Origin: Paramecium pentaurelia
Lineage: Eukaryota > Ciliophora > Oligohymenophorea > Peniculida > Parameciidae
DNA length: 64,000 bases
Assembly: GCA_905183005.1 (NCBI GenBank)
Contig: CAJJDO010000147.1
Location: 225,687 to 289,686, forward strand
Reading direction: 5' to 3'
The notes beneath the pieces are model-generated. The model worked only from the letters and a program-made list of their open reading frames with translations. It made no database searches and was not told the origin of the DNA. Shown piece by piece: positions 13,231 through 25,411 of this stretch (position 1 is the stretch's first letter; each line of letters opens with the position of its first letter). The position numbers and the translations under genes were made by a program.

Positions 13231-13286
13231 TTGAAAAATCAATATTTTTAAATATAATTTGAAAAATCAATATTTTTAAATATAAT
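13231..13286. repeat. 28-bp perfect tandem duplication
   Basis: A 28-bp unit beginning ttgaaaaatcaatatt occurs twice back to back (13231-13258 and 13259-13286) without mismatch, in non-coding DNA. It looks like a recent local slippage or template-switch duplication. Confidence 0.9.
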
Positions 13287-13822
13287 TAATAGATATCCAT
13301 AACTAATAAATGGTTATTCAAAATAAACATTCTTACTTCAACTTACTATTCTATATTTTCATTATCTTCAATATAATTTTAATAAAAATAGCTTAAATAA
13401 CTAATTTTTTTGATTTTATATTTTAAGAGATTTTTAGTTGTTAATATTTCGATATACTCCATATTGTTTAGCCACACTATTGAAATATAAAAATTTTCAT
13501 TCTTGAAATGGATCTCTTATTCTTAATAATAATACTGTACAAATATATAATTATTTATCTAATTATAATAAATTTAATGTAGAAAAAGATAAATCAGATA
13601 ATAATAGTAAGCGTTTAAATAATACGAAGCCAATAATGGCATCAGTATTTTTTGTAAAGTTTTCAAATTCTCATTTCTAATAAATATTGTTTTCATACTG
13701 AATTTGCTTATTTCCCTTTAATAATATAAATATTTTATATGGTTTAAATAGAATCAATAATTTATCCTTTAAAATGAAATAGATTATAAATTTGATAATA
13801 TATAATTATTATATAATTTATA

Positions 13823-14609
13823 ATGCAAAATACTATCAAAACTATTGTTCAGCCATATAATCAAAATTTAGATTTAGAAGTTGAATAATCTATTTCAGTT
13901 AAGGAATTATTTGAATACATAAAGACCTTTTTGAAGTATTGTTATGTTACCTAAATAGAATTAATAATGATGCAAAACATTGGACATGTTATTCTAAATT
14001 AGAATGCAAGTATTTAGATGTAAACAGTTAAATAAGAATTGTCTAAAATAATAGGTTAATCATCAATACTTAACCTTTTTCAAATAGTCAAACTGGAGTG
14101 CAAACGAATGAAAATTAAGAATAATTTTCATAATAAACAGTATATAACAACAATCTAATTCAAGATTAATAATCAATTAATAATCAACAAATTACAACTA
14201 CATAATAATAATTCAACAATGAAGATTAATAAAGTAATAAGGAATAGTAAAAAATAGACTCAAATTAATAAAATTCAATTCCAAATAAAAATGACAAAAA
14301 CTAAGAATAATTAAAAGATCATTTGCGGATTTTATTTGAAATATAAGATGGAAATAACAAAAGACTTTTCTCATCAATATACCATAAATCTACTTTATTA
14401 TATAAATTACAAGATGAAGTGCTTTAATATTTAGGAATACCAAAGTATTAATTTTTTTTATCATTAGGGATGCAGCTACTTGTGATTTTTTCATTTTTAA
14501 TTTTATCTAAAAACCTTATCATTACAACTTAACACTAGAATAGCTCTAGCTTAAGGACAATATGTGCTTACCAGTTCGATTGAGATGGTATGGAGGCAGT
14601 GTTTACTGA
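13823..14609 (+). pseudogene. Ubiquitin-like domain gene, frameshifted
   Basis: The ATG at 13823 begins a ubiquitin-fold N-terminus (IKTIVQPYNQNLDLEVE, then SISVKELFEYIKTF), after which the frame changes more than once. A glutamine/asparagine-rich linker containing NSQTGVQTNENQEQ follows in another frame, then a second ubiquitin-like part, LRILFEIQDGNNKRLF and KLQDEVLQYLGIPKY. A last frame ends LTLEQLQLKDNM then PVRLRWYGGSVY and TGA at 14607-14609, which corresponds to the ubiquitin C-terminal RLRGG, here RLRWYGG plus three residues. Two ubiquitin-like domains joined by a Q-rich linker is therefore the ancestral layout. The frame changes have no intron-like boundaries that I could find, so the gene appears broken. 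It is unlikely to be a conjugated ubiquitin. Confidence 0.6.
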
Positions 14610-15583
14610 AATATAATAAACTTTAAATTAAATATTGATTAATACATTATTAGTTTAATATGAGAATACTAAATTTATAAGATTTGCATTTCTTCTATTT
14701 AATAATCAAGTTAATCTTAAATAATAATAATAAAAAAGGAATCATTTAAATATCAATATTCTAAAGAACAAAGACTAAAAAGAAGGATAGTATTTGAAAG
14801 CTAATATATTCCTATGAGAATTGAAAAATACAAAAAATTCATTTTGAAGTTTGAATAAATGTTTATATTTTGGAAACTGATAATCGAAAACTCAATGATT
14901 TAACAATAACAATAAATCAATAGTATAATATATTTACTTATTGAGATTAATTTGATTTTGCAAAAACCTTCTTTTTTGTAAATTATTTATTTATTATTTA
15001 ATTAGAATGATTTGAGTATTAATATTTATAAATAAAAGTTTATAATAATTAAATTTATCTGGAATTTAAAAAAAAAAAGACCATCCAAATTAGTAAAATA
15101 TAAAAAATAAAGTAATAAGATCTCTTCAAAATCAATAAATTTATCGCTTTGAAATAATTGTTTATGGAGTTCAAATGATTTAATTAATCAGTCTTAAGAT
15201 TTTAGAAGTTCAAGATCATTATCAATATAAAATAAATTAAAACTTAACTGAAACTCATCATCATTAATGATTTAATGAAAAAAGATACAATACATTTAAA
15301 ATTATGAAATAAAAGATAATGGGATTGGAACTGAAAATGCATTTAATATATGGTAGTTGCCTAATCTAATGCAAAATTTAATCCTTAAAAAATTAAAAAA
15401 CATATTCCTTGATTAAATCTTCAAGATTTCAAAATGATGATTCATTTTCTTTTATTCTTTTTTATTATTTCAAAAATTCAGAGATAATATTAAATCAAGA
15501 ATTTAATTATAAAATGATTGTATTACTCAACAAAAGATGAAATCTTAAAATACAGAATTAAATGATATAAATTATGTATAATT
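14610..15583. other. AT-rich stretch, no gene recognised
   Basis: No recognisable protein on either strand between the ubiquitin-like relic and the convergent WD40 gene. Confidence 0.5.
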
Positions 15584-16666
15584 TCATTATATTTATTTAA
15601 ATTCAAATATCTTTATTAGATTTCCTCTGGTTATAAAAATATATTTTAAATCTTAACTTAATTCTAAATTTTAAAATTTCCCATCAAACTTTATTGTTTG
15701 AATCATAGTAAATTTTGCTTAATCTTGAATCTTGATGAATTTAATGCATTTATGACTATAACCTGCAATTATAGATTAGAATTAACAAAATATTAATTTT
15801 CTACTTGTAGAATATTGATTATTATAAAAATTAGATGTTTAAATCCATTCTTTTCCAGTGTATTATTATTTTTGCTTTTAAAATAATCCATTTTTGTTTT
15901 ACTTATAAAATTCTATAATATCATTCTAATACTCAAATAAAATATCTACAATCTTTAATCCTATTGTATTTGCAATGAATATATCATCTTAGAGAAAACA
16001 GATATTTTCTCTAATATTAAAGCCAACTTCAATACATTGTTTCTGCCTCCATATATTTGATATTTATAATTCATATATATGGATAAAATAACGATAAGAG
16101 GGTTATACTACACTAATTAATATTGACTCAGAGGGATTTAAGTTAATTGAATGAACATGCCCTTCAACTGTGATAATCTATTTAATTTTCCATATACTAT
16201 TATATTCCCAAATAGTTATATGATTGATTCCTCCAGAAATAATAAGATCTTCTTTATGATTCATTTATAAACATTAATATATTGTTTAATTACAATAAGG
16301 ATTCTTTAATTTCATTAAGTATTTACAAGTATTAAGTTAATCTAATGATTTAATGAGTATTCCTTAATTTTATTCATTCAAAATGAAAATAAAGAATTTA
16401 GTTTACTTCAAATTTAATGTTAAGATCTGAAATAAATTTAATTAAGCCTGCTTTAAATTAGAAAAATTGTATCTTATTAATATTTTGAATCTAAATCTAT
16501 ACTAATAACATAGAGGATTTTTGATTTATCTAAATTGATTATATATTTTGAGTAGAAATTAAATTATATTCTTAAACCTTTTAGATGTTGTATCTCATTG
16601 ATATTCCTCCCATTTATTTAATTTTATATAAATTAAAAAAATTATTGTATTTGGTTAGAAGTTCAT
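15584..16666 (-). pseudogene. WD40-family gene with frame changes
   Basis: From about 16430 leftward an open frame of roughly 280 codons ends at TGA 15584-15586. It carries WD40 features: CLQMNHKEDLIISGGINH then ITIWEYNSIWK, GHVHSINLNPSESILIS, and late KFDGKFQNLELSQDLKYIF then GNLIKIFEF. Further upstream, coding-like sequence (HLKGLRIQFNFYSKYIIN, ILYVISIDLD) continues in a different frame near 16450-16600, and an ATG at 16664-16666 is a possible start in a third frame. No clear short intron explains the changes, so I call it damaged. It is related to the intact gene at 10305-11312 and lies just downstream of another relic, 17345-18070, on the same strand. If the upstream part is ignored, the 3' two thirds could still be a translatable open frame. 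Confidence 0.6.
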
Positions 16667-17344
16667 TACTAATTTTGTAAAATAATTAGATCTTCATTAA
16701 AATTGAAGTATAAATTAATAGCAGACCTTTGTAGTTTTTAAATACAAATATGAGAATTAAAAATTAAATATATTATTTTAATATAATTGAGCCATTTTAT
16801 GAATATCAATTAATCCCCAAAAATGGTTTAAATAATAATAATTAACATTATCTTTCTAAACAGGAAGGATGATATCCTAATTAATTGATAAAAAGGAAAT
16901 AAAAAAATAATTTTATGAGAGAGTAATAAGATATTCACCCTAAAATAAAACCATAATTTATGATATAATAAATATAGGTTGTAGTTGATTCAACATAAAA
17001 GTTTCTTTTTTACATCAAATAAATAGTAGATAGATTATAAGAAGAAATAAGAAATTATTAACTGTAGTAATATCTATTAATGTAGACACTTTTTTACACC
17101 AAATATATTTTCCTAATATAAATAGATACTCTTGGTTGCTGAAGTTTATAATCTTTATAATAATATTATGGTTGTTCTTAAAAATACAAATAAAGAAATA
17201 GTTATTAAAATAATTAGAAAATCCTTTTTTTATATTTTTTAAATACATGAAGATTTCTAAGAATATTCCATAATTAATATTTAATAATTTCAACCAAAAG
17301 AAATTAACTATCTGCAGCTTCATTAATAGATGATCTATAGTAAT
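16667..17344. other. AT-rich stretch, no gene recognised
   Basis: A 102-codon minus-strand frame at 17015-17323 is rich in Asn, Ile, Phe and Leu with no motif, and is treated as chance. Confidence 0.45.
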
Positions 17345-18070
17345 TCATTTATAAATACCATATATATAAATATAAGATGATTTTATAGATTGACATAAAA
17401 ATATTATTATGTATTATTATTTATATTATAATTCATATAATGAATATTCTGCTTTATGATTATCCAAAAATAATAACTATTTCCCATCATCTGTTTTAGT
17501 TCCAAAGATCCATTGATTATTTGATTAAATATATTATTTTTTTGTTCTAACAATTAATACATTTTAATCTTTAAAATATAGTATAAGGAATAAAGCACAT
17601 CCAAGATTTTAACTAGAATATTCTATTATCAATATTTTCATGAAATATATACCATCTTAATAATCAAATTCACAAATACAATTTATATCTTTACTAGAAG
17701 GTATCCATATAAATTTATCATTAGTAATAAATTTTATATGACAAACAGAACAATTTAACACTTAATTAAATACTTTTCTAAAATAAAATTTAATTTCTTA
17801 TCCAAATTTCCATATTATAATTTATTAATCATCTCCACTAGTAATCAATATATTTTCAGATTCATTTAAACTCATAGCACATATACAATTAGTATGTTTT
17901 TCTTGTTAATATATAAATGTTAATTCATTTTTATTACAATCTACTTTCCAAACTATTATTTTTTAATCTTCTCCTGCTGAATATAATAAATGATTTTCAT
18001 TATTAAGTATCATAGTTCCTATCCATACATCTATATATCTTAAACCTTTGTGTTGTTTATAATGCAATGA
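17345..18070 (-). pseudogene. WD40-family gene, 5'-truncated
   Basis: A 242-codon open frame follows an in-frame TGA (18071-18073) and ends at TGA 17345-17347. No ATG lies near its beginning: it opens inside a blade with LHYKQHKGLRYIDVW. WD40 units are clear: LLYSAGEDQKIIVWKVD, HTNCICAMSLNESENILI then SGDDQQIIIWKFG, and a degenerate blade TDDGKQLLFLDNHKAEY. The order and spacing match the C-terminal two thirds of the intact WD40 protein at 10305-11312. The missing N-terminus could have been lost, or could sit upstream in another frame; I see no intron that would restore it. Probably a decayed family member. Confidence 0.65.
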
Positions 18071-18150
18071 TCAAAAAAATAAAAAATAACATATGTCTAA
18101 TTAAATTATTTAATACATAAGTTAATTAAATTAATAAATTATAATTTAAT

Positions 18151-20381
18151 AATATTTAGATTGTCTTAATATGCTATTCATAAATTTAAGATTTATTACA
18201 GAAATCTTTGTGGGTAGCAGGCAATAAATAAATATTAACATATATTATGATTATTGATTATTCTTTAATCTTCCGAAAAAGATGAAAATAAAAATAACTA
18301 TTACTTTAAAAAATAAATCATATAGTTTACTAGAAATGGTTAGTTAACAGGGAATTGGGATAGAATTATCAGACATGTTTATTTTTCTTATTAGAATAAA
18401 AAATTAATAAAAAAATGGAATATGGTTAGAAATTTTAGGAAATACCAAACCAAAAGAAATCAAGTATTATGATTTATATAATTATTAAAATTGATTATTC
18501 ATATTAATAATTTTTGGTCTGGATTTTTTTCAATATTTTGGGAAAGTTTGATTATATTTATGAAAAATTTTAATTTAATTAATTTATATACTCAATAATT
18601 CATTTTTAATCAACAATTATTAATTTAAGATAGCTTGGGGTTCACTTAATTCTTATTTAATAGATACTTACTAAATCATAATTATATATATTACTAATTT
18701 GAGACTTAGGATTCTTCATCAGTAAAAAATTTGTGACTTAAGCAATCATCTATATTTAATCTCCTGATTGGATCAATGTCTAACATTTATGTGACTAAAT
18801 CTACTGCTTAGTCATTTAATCCTTATTTTTTTAATTCAATGCAAGCAATTTAAGGATCAAAATGTCTCTAAATCTGTTTACAATTCAACAATTCATAAAA
18901 TACTACTCCTGCACTATAAATATCACACTTATTTGTATGAATAAAATGATTAACAACTTCAGGTGCCGCATAACATTTTTTTCCACAAAATCTAGTAAAC
19001 TATTCACCAAAAACAGAAAGAGTAAAATTAGCAATCTTAATTTAAATCTCATCAAAATTAGTAACTATAATATTTTCTGGTTAGATATCTCTATGCATAA
19101 TTCCATTAGAATGAAGATGATCCAAACCTGAAGTGTATATAAAAATATTTTACCATTTAATAATTATTCCATAATTTTCCTTACTATGTTCAATGGGATA
19201 TGATTCCTAAATTTATTAAAAATATTTTTCAAAGTTCCTTATTTATAATAATCCAAAGAAATAAANAATATTTAGATTGTCTTAATATGCTATTCATAAA
19301 TTTAAGATTTATTACAGAAATCTTTGTGGGTAGCAGGCAATAAATAAATATTAACATATATTATGATTATTGATTATTCTTTAATCTTCCGAAAAAGATG
19401 AAAATAAAAATAACTATTACTTTAAAAAATAAATCATATAGTTTACTAGAAATGGTTAGTTAACAGGGAATTGGGATAGAATTATCAGACATGTTTATTT
19501 TTCTTATTAGAATAAAAAATTAATAAAAAAATGGAATATGGTTAGAAATTTTAGGAAATACCAAACCAAAAGAAATCAAGTATTATGATTTATATAATTA
19601 TTAAAATTGATTATTCATATTAATAATTTTTGGTCTGGATTTTTTTCAATATTTTGGGAAAGTTTGATTATATTTATGAAAAATTTTAATTTAATTAATT
19701 TATATACTCAATAATTCATTTTTAATCAACAATTATTAATTTAAGATAGCTTGGGGTTCACTTAATTCTTATTTAATAGATACTTACTAAATCATAATTA
19801 TATATATTACTAATTTGAGACTTAGGATTCTTCATCAGTAAAAAATTTGTGACTTAAGCAATCATCTATATTTAATCTCCTGATTGGATCAATGTCTAAC
19901 ATTTATGTGACTAAATCTACTGCTTAGTCATTTAATCCTTATTTTTTTAATTCAATGCAAGCAATTTAAGGATCAAAATGTCTCTAAATCTGTTTACAAT
20001 TCAACAATTCATAAAATACTACTCCTGCACTATAAATATCACACTTATTTGTATGAATAAAATGATTAACAACTTCAGGTGCCGCATAACATTTTTTTCC
20101 ACAAAATCTAGTAAACTATTCACCAAAAACAGAAAGAGTAAAATTAGCAATCTTAATTTAAATCTCATCAAAATTAGTAACTATAATATTTTCTGGTTAG
20201 ATATCTCTATGCATAATTCCATTAGAATGAAGATGATCCAAACCTGAAGTGTATATAAAAATATTTTACCATTTAATAATTATTCCATAATTTTCCTTAC
20301 TATGTTCAATGGGATATGATTCCTAAATTTATTAAAAATATTTTTCAAAGTTCCTTATTTATAATAATCCAAAGAAATAAA
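18151..20381. repeat. Exact 1115-bp direct duplication around single N (assembly joint 2)
   Basis: Bases 18151-19265 recur exactly as 19267-20381 with one N at 19266 between them. Each copy holds the C-terminal part of the kinase gene; only the second copy is joined to the 5' part of the gene. An unmerged contig overlap is the simplest explanation. Confidence 0.9.
18676..19265 (-). pseudogene. Truncated duplicate of kinase gene (assembly copy)
   Basis: This is the first copy of the duplicated segment and repeats the catalytic C-lobe coding sequence of the gene at 19792-20864, down to its TGA at 18676-18678 and including the 26-nt intron at 19128-19153. It is cut at the N, so it has no 5' end. 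It should not be counted as a separate gene. Confidence 0.8.
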
Positions 20382-20864
20382 TTATTTCCTATCTTCAACA
20401 TAATGAGAATTATATTAAAGTATATTAGGATGAGGATTCTTTTTGAGAAAGACTTAAATCTTAAATTCATCACCAGGCACCTATATTTTCTCATAAATTC
20501 TCTTCAATAATTATTTTTATTTCGTAATTCTATCCTTCACAAGAATACTCTAATCATAATCAAAATACACTTTATACATTTATCTCAAAGAATGTTGGTT
20601 ATTCAGCAATAAAATCATATATATCTTACCAATTGTTAGTAAAGGGAATTATATTTTTTATATACTCCTAAAAACATCTCAATTCATCTTATTCTTATCC
20701 AACTACAATAATTCTAGATTACTTTCTAAACACTTTAAACCCATTAATGAAATCATTAAACCTAAAAAATAATTATTTTTTAACTAATTATAACACCACT
20801 ATATAGCTAAATCTGGTAAATCTAACCTGCAGGATATCACTTCGAATTTATTTTCATCATTCAT
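19792..20864 (-). pseudogene. Protein kinase-like gene with altered catalytic motifs
   Basis: ATG at 20862-20864, TGA at 19792-19794. Three short introns keep the frame: 20807-20826 (20 nt), 20550-20577 (28 nt) and 20244-20269 (26 nt, GTA...CAG). The N-terminal part (GFKVFRKQSRIIVVGQEQ, IYDFIAEQPTFFEIN) precedes the kinase fold. The C-lobe is clear: NPHPNILQYNSHYVED, LDHLHSNGIMHRDIQPENI, KIANFTLSVFGEQF, CGKKCYAAPEVV, CDIYSAGVVFYELL and a final helix with MLDIDPIRRLNIDDCLSHKFF. Active kinases have HRDLKPEN and DFG; here Lys is replaced by Gln (a TAA codon) and DFG by NFT. Loss of the DFG aspartate, which holds Mg-ATP, predicts an inactive protein. No glycine loop could be placed. It is either a pseudokinase or a decaying kinase gene; the intact frame and splice sites favour neither strongly. 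Confidence 0.7.
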
Positions 20865-23351
20865 CGCTCTAATCTACAACTCATTATTTTTTATTATAAT
20901 TGCCGGGTAATAAGGACTTTAATTATAATATTATACCAATCCAACGACGTAAGAGATCATTAAAGTAATTTTAATATTAATTTATTCATAATATACAATT
21001 AGTATATATTATGTTATATTTTCAAACCATAATAATATGGAATGTTATTATTATTTTACTACTTAATACATTCTTTATATTCAAGAAATTCAAACAATCA
21101 ATTATATACTTTTAAAATATTTATCCTTTAACAACTCATATATAAATTCTTAGTTAATAAACTTTTTTTTAGAAACAAATGATTTATATAACTATTAATA
21201 TTATTGTTCTTAAAATAAAAACAAAGTCAAACTAAATTATGAATATAAAATTGAAGGTTAGCGAATGTCAATAATATTGAATGTAGATTAGGGAGGAAAT
21301 AAAAGTCATCAGAAGATATGAAATAACAAATAAATATTTAATTCTTGCCTAATCTCCAAATGTATTGCATGTTAAATTTTATAGTAAACTGTTTAAAAAG
21401 CAACGATTTGAATGTTTTCCTCTTTTAACAATAATTTTTAATCAATCTTGAAAAATATAATGAAATAATTTATTATAGTAAATTAAAACAATCTTTTGAA
21501 TAAGAACTCTATACAAAGCAATCTAATTTTTATAAATCAATCATCTTGGAAATCGATAATTATTTCAGAATTTTTTTGAAGTAATATTAATTCATTATCA
21601 ATTTACGCAATATGAAATGATTATTATAGATGTAACCTTGGGATTCAACATTATCTTGTCTGTTTTTTATGACTCATTTATAAAGAATATTGAATTAATA
21701 ATTAACTCAAAGCCTCACCAGAAAAAATATAGTTTTGGAGTTTTAAATTCTATTTTATGGAAAAAATACTTTCTTAGTTTTTAATCTACAAATACATTAG
21801 TTAATGATATTTGAATGTAAGATTTATTTTAACATTAAAATGCTTATATTTTTTAGAATTATTCATAGCTTATGCTTCAATTTGCAGAGGTGATATTAAG
21901 TAGTATAAAGTGGCAAATAAAACTTTAAATTTAAGTCATTCCAGATTCTAGTGAATCCAATTAAAAGAATTTTTAACCTTATTAAATGTACTTAGAGAAC
22001 AATAGACGTTATAGGTTACAATATTCAAAAAAAACACATTTTCTAGATCCAATTTGCATATTATTGTAAATCATTTATTAAAGATATATGTATTTATGCA
22101 AACCAATTTGGTTTATTCAACAATATTGTTAACACTTTTAAAGATGATTGTTATAAAGAATGTGAACAGGAGGTTTAATGTATTTTTTTTCCTTTGTTTT
22201 ATCTTTTTAGTAAGGAAAATAAACATATATTTAACCGTAAGATTCAAATTTATTAATTATAAATTATTATATGATAATTTTTTTTTCATTAAAGTAATAT
22301 AATTCTATATAATAATTATAATTTATTAAAATAACTGATTAAAAAATAATGATTACGAAATTAACTTAACTTATTAATCAATTTTATTTATTAAGCTAAC
22401 AATATATTTTCAAATAAAATATTTAAATGATAACTAAGTGAAGTTTATTAAATTAATAAATTTTGATTGAATTATTCTGATTATAAAAGAACTCCGTTAT
22501 TTATGTTCCTAAAATGATTACAATTTATCTTGTAAAAATAAGTATGGGAAAATATTTTAATTATATTCAGTTTATTTAATATAAATAGTTCACAAAGTTC
22601 GTCTATCTTTTTAATTAAAATTAGTTCTTATTATTATTATATAAGTCCTAATCCTTTTGGAAAGATTAGGGGGTTAATAACAGATTATTAAATAATTGGA
22701 AAAATACCTTAGAACTTTTCAAATACTCAGAATTGAAAATGTTTTATATTACAATTTACGAGAGTAAATTTCATTTTTTCTTTTTGAATATTTAATAAGG
22801 CAATATATAACATTGTTTTAATAAGTATTGATCGGATTCTTAAAATTAAGACCAAAGATAATTTAAACAATTAATTTATATAGATAGAATTGAATGAATT
22901 CAAATAATAATTCTATGATTCAAATTTTTTACCCTATAATGCTTTCTATTTACTTCTTTCACAAAATAGCTTATTTGATTTATTTTTGGGTTAATATAAA
23001 ATTATTTAAATTACTTATAACTTTATGATTATGATTAATGAGTTAATTGATTTAAAAAAAATATCAAATTAGAAATAGTAGGCTGTTTCTGATTTCAAGC
23101 ATAAGATTTCGCCTTAAAGTCTATTTAATATAAAATTATTATTATTATTAAATTAAGTCTTTGTAAATTAATGAAAAAATTATTTAATTATCCTTTTTAA
23201 ATATATATTGATTGCATGATCAATTAGTAAATAAATTCATAAATTCAAATATTAACAAAATTATAAAATAATTATGAAATGCTCTATATTAAATAGTATT
23301 AAAAATTAATATAATATTGGTTGTAAATTTGGAATTAAACTCAAATTAAGT
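20865..23351. other. AT-rich stretch, one doubtful coding fragment
   Basis: No gene is recognised. A + strand piece at about 22050-22190 reads FIKDICIYANQFGLFNNI then DDCYKECEQEV, with a cysteine-containing composition, but no family or boundaries can be given; the rest is AT-rich without motifs. Confidence 0.4.
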
Positions 23352-24954
23352 TCAAATCCATATGAAATTTAGGCTCAAAATTAAAAGTTATGTTTGTTAA
23401 TATTCTATTATTACTAATTAATATAATTCAACACTTGTTTCAGTTAAATTAAGTAAGAATTATTTAATTTATTCAAATTTTTAGACTTAATGTGTATTAA
23501 TAATAATAGATGGAAAATTTTCTTTACAACTAAAAGTATAAATATATTACTTTTAATTATTTTATCTGATATAGATTTGAAAGGAGTTGTATATATTTAC
23601 ATTTTTTTGGCATTAGGCTTGAATTTCTAAGTTTAATATTGGCATATTTAAATCAAATTCGATTTCATTTTCACCTAATTTTAAGGTTTCTTAATCAATT
23701 TAATCACTTTTTAATTATATTTAATGAATATTATTTTAAATATTATTTAGTTATTAAACTATGCTAATATGCTCCCAAGTTAAAGGGGGAATTTATTTGT
23801 AATAAATACATTCTCCTTTAAAAACTACCCAATCTTTAATACAAGCAGTAACATTATTCACAATTAATTGAACATTTTCCGATATATAAATCAAATGCAT
23901 TAATTCCCCAATATTTATTTTAAGTTGAATTTGATTAAGTAGTAAATGTAATCTTCATTGATGATTAAGAATGATTCATTTAAGCTCTAAGATTTATGAA
24001 GCTAACATATTAATAATACCCTCCGCAATTTATATAATGGGCTGATTAATTTAAATGTTGATTTAATATTTCCTAATCATCAAGCTTAAGAATAAATTAA
24101 TCATCATCCCAATTGCCAAACAACCAAAGTTTGAATTCTAATTAAATATTAAAATGGGAAGATAAATTAAAGATTGTATTTTAAACTGTTTAATTTAATC
24201 GTAAGTTAGAGTATCCTCCAGCTATATTAAGACCAGCACATACACTTGAAGAGAGTGTTTTATTATCATCAATTTTCCATCCTTCGAACTCACTTGGAGT
24301 TTGCCAAAATGATTTAACATGAATCCAAAAATCACATGGCATTATATCATCTTAACAATATGCACATCCTTTTGGGCATAACAATATTTCAATTATAAAA
24401 TCATTTATCCCCCATGATTCCTAAATTTTTCATTATTTTACATTTTGTGGATTCTAGTTTAAATTTGAGGTTATTATGATAAATATATTTTTAGAGGTAT
24501 GAATTAATTAGGCATCAAAAATAACAATTTCATCAGCATCAATAAGACCACAAAATCTATAATTTTTTTCCTCAAGAAATGTTTTTTTTTGTAATTTATC
24601 ATCAAAGTAAATATAAACATATTCATTTTCATTCCAACTATCAATTCTAAAATAAAAAGATTTTATATACTTCCAAAATTTGAATGAAATTTTTGCCGAA
24701 TAGTGAGGAGGAAGACTTGAATTGTAAGTAATTAATGTATTAGAGAAAGCTGAAAAACCTCCAAACACAGTCTCATTACCACATTTTCTGAATAAAGTTG
24801 TGCTATAGCTGTTTTGAAGATGCCATCCTAAAGTATAATTAATTTATTTACCTTCTTTATCGAAATTATCTTCACTAAAAGCTGTGTATATAATTTCAAA
24901 ATTATTTTCTGCATTTAACAATACTATCCTTAATAAGAACAAAAAGAAAAACAT
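23352..24954 (-). pseudogene. Secreted Cys-rich protein with two repeated lectin-like domains, frameshifted
   Basis: ATG at 24952-24954 starts a signal peptide (MFFFLFLLRIVLLNAE). Two copies of a domain follow: the first holds LFRKCGNETVFGGFSAF and ends WGINDFIIEILLCPKGC, the second holds FEGWKIDDNKTLSSSVCAG and ends WGINAFDLYIGKCSINC. A 21-nt intron (24421-24441, GTA...TAG, containing an in-frame TGA) separates them from read-through. After the second domain the frame must shift by one base near 23850-23860 to continue as ACIKDWVVFKGECIYYKQ and a long open stretch; a further change near 23404-23425 would lead to ITFNFEPKFHMDLNLI and a stop. The first 1.1 kb is clean. The protein is probably secreted or cell-surface; I recall similar Paramecium proteins but no function. 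The one-base shifts lack splice signals, so the gene is probably damaged, unless they are sequence errors. Confidence 0.6.
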
Positions 24955-25162
24955 AAAAATATCTATTATTATTTATATAAAAATATATTCATGATTTATT
25001 CTAATTTGTATAGTTGTAAATTCTCAATAGGCTATTAATATCTGCTATAATTTGAGTATTTTTCAAATCACTATAGGTGAAAATGATTTATTATTTAGAA
25101 TCTTATGAATAAACCCTTTTTTTATAAATCTTGATGCTTGTTATGTCTACTGTAGTAAGAAA

Positions 25163-25411
25163 TCATTGAATAAAAAATTTGTTTTTTTATTCTAATTTGC
25201 TAAAAGAAATTGTTTAATAATTATTTTGTAACTGATAGATTTATTTTAAGGAGGATTCAGTCTGATGCCTAAAGGTATATTTATTCTTTTGATGTGTGAT
25301 AAAATCATCAACTTTGAGAATTACTTGAAGGTCTGTTCCATTTTGTAGAGCTTTCTCATTATATTCTATTATAGGCCAAGGATACATAATCTATTTTTTA
25401 TAATCCAACAT
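25163..25411 (-). CDS. Small unidentified ORF
   Basis: An 82-codon frame from ATG 25409-25411 to TGA 25163-25165, with balanced composition (MYPWPIIEYNEKALQNGTDL, VILKVDDFITHQKNKY). It could be a short gene or a fragment; no family is recognised, and the length is within what chance produces here. Confidence 0.25.

Noticed and set aside
17015..17323. 102-codon standard-code frame on the minus strand
   Set aside because: Asn/Ile/Phe/Leu-rich, no motif, and standard-code stops do not apply here; expected by chance in AT-rich DNA.
18862..19131. 89-codon + strand frame, repeated at 19978-20247
   Set aside because: It is the antisense of the kinase coding sequence, and its duplication is the assembly joint.
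23840..23880. Candidate 28-bp TA-bounded eliminated sequence at the frameshift of the secreted Cys-rich gene
   Set aside because: Removing it would delete the conserved GKCSINC segment, so a one-base indel is the better explanation.
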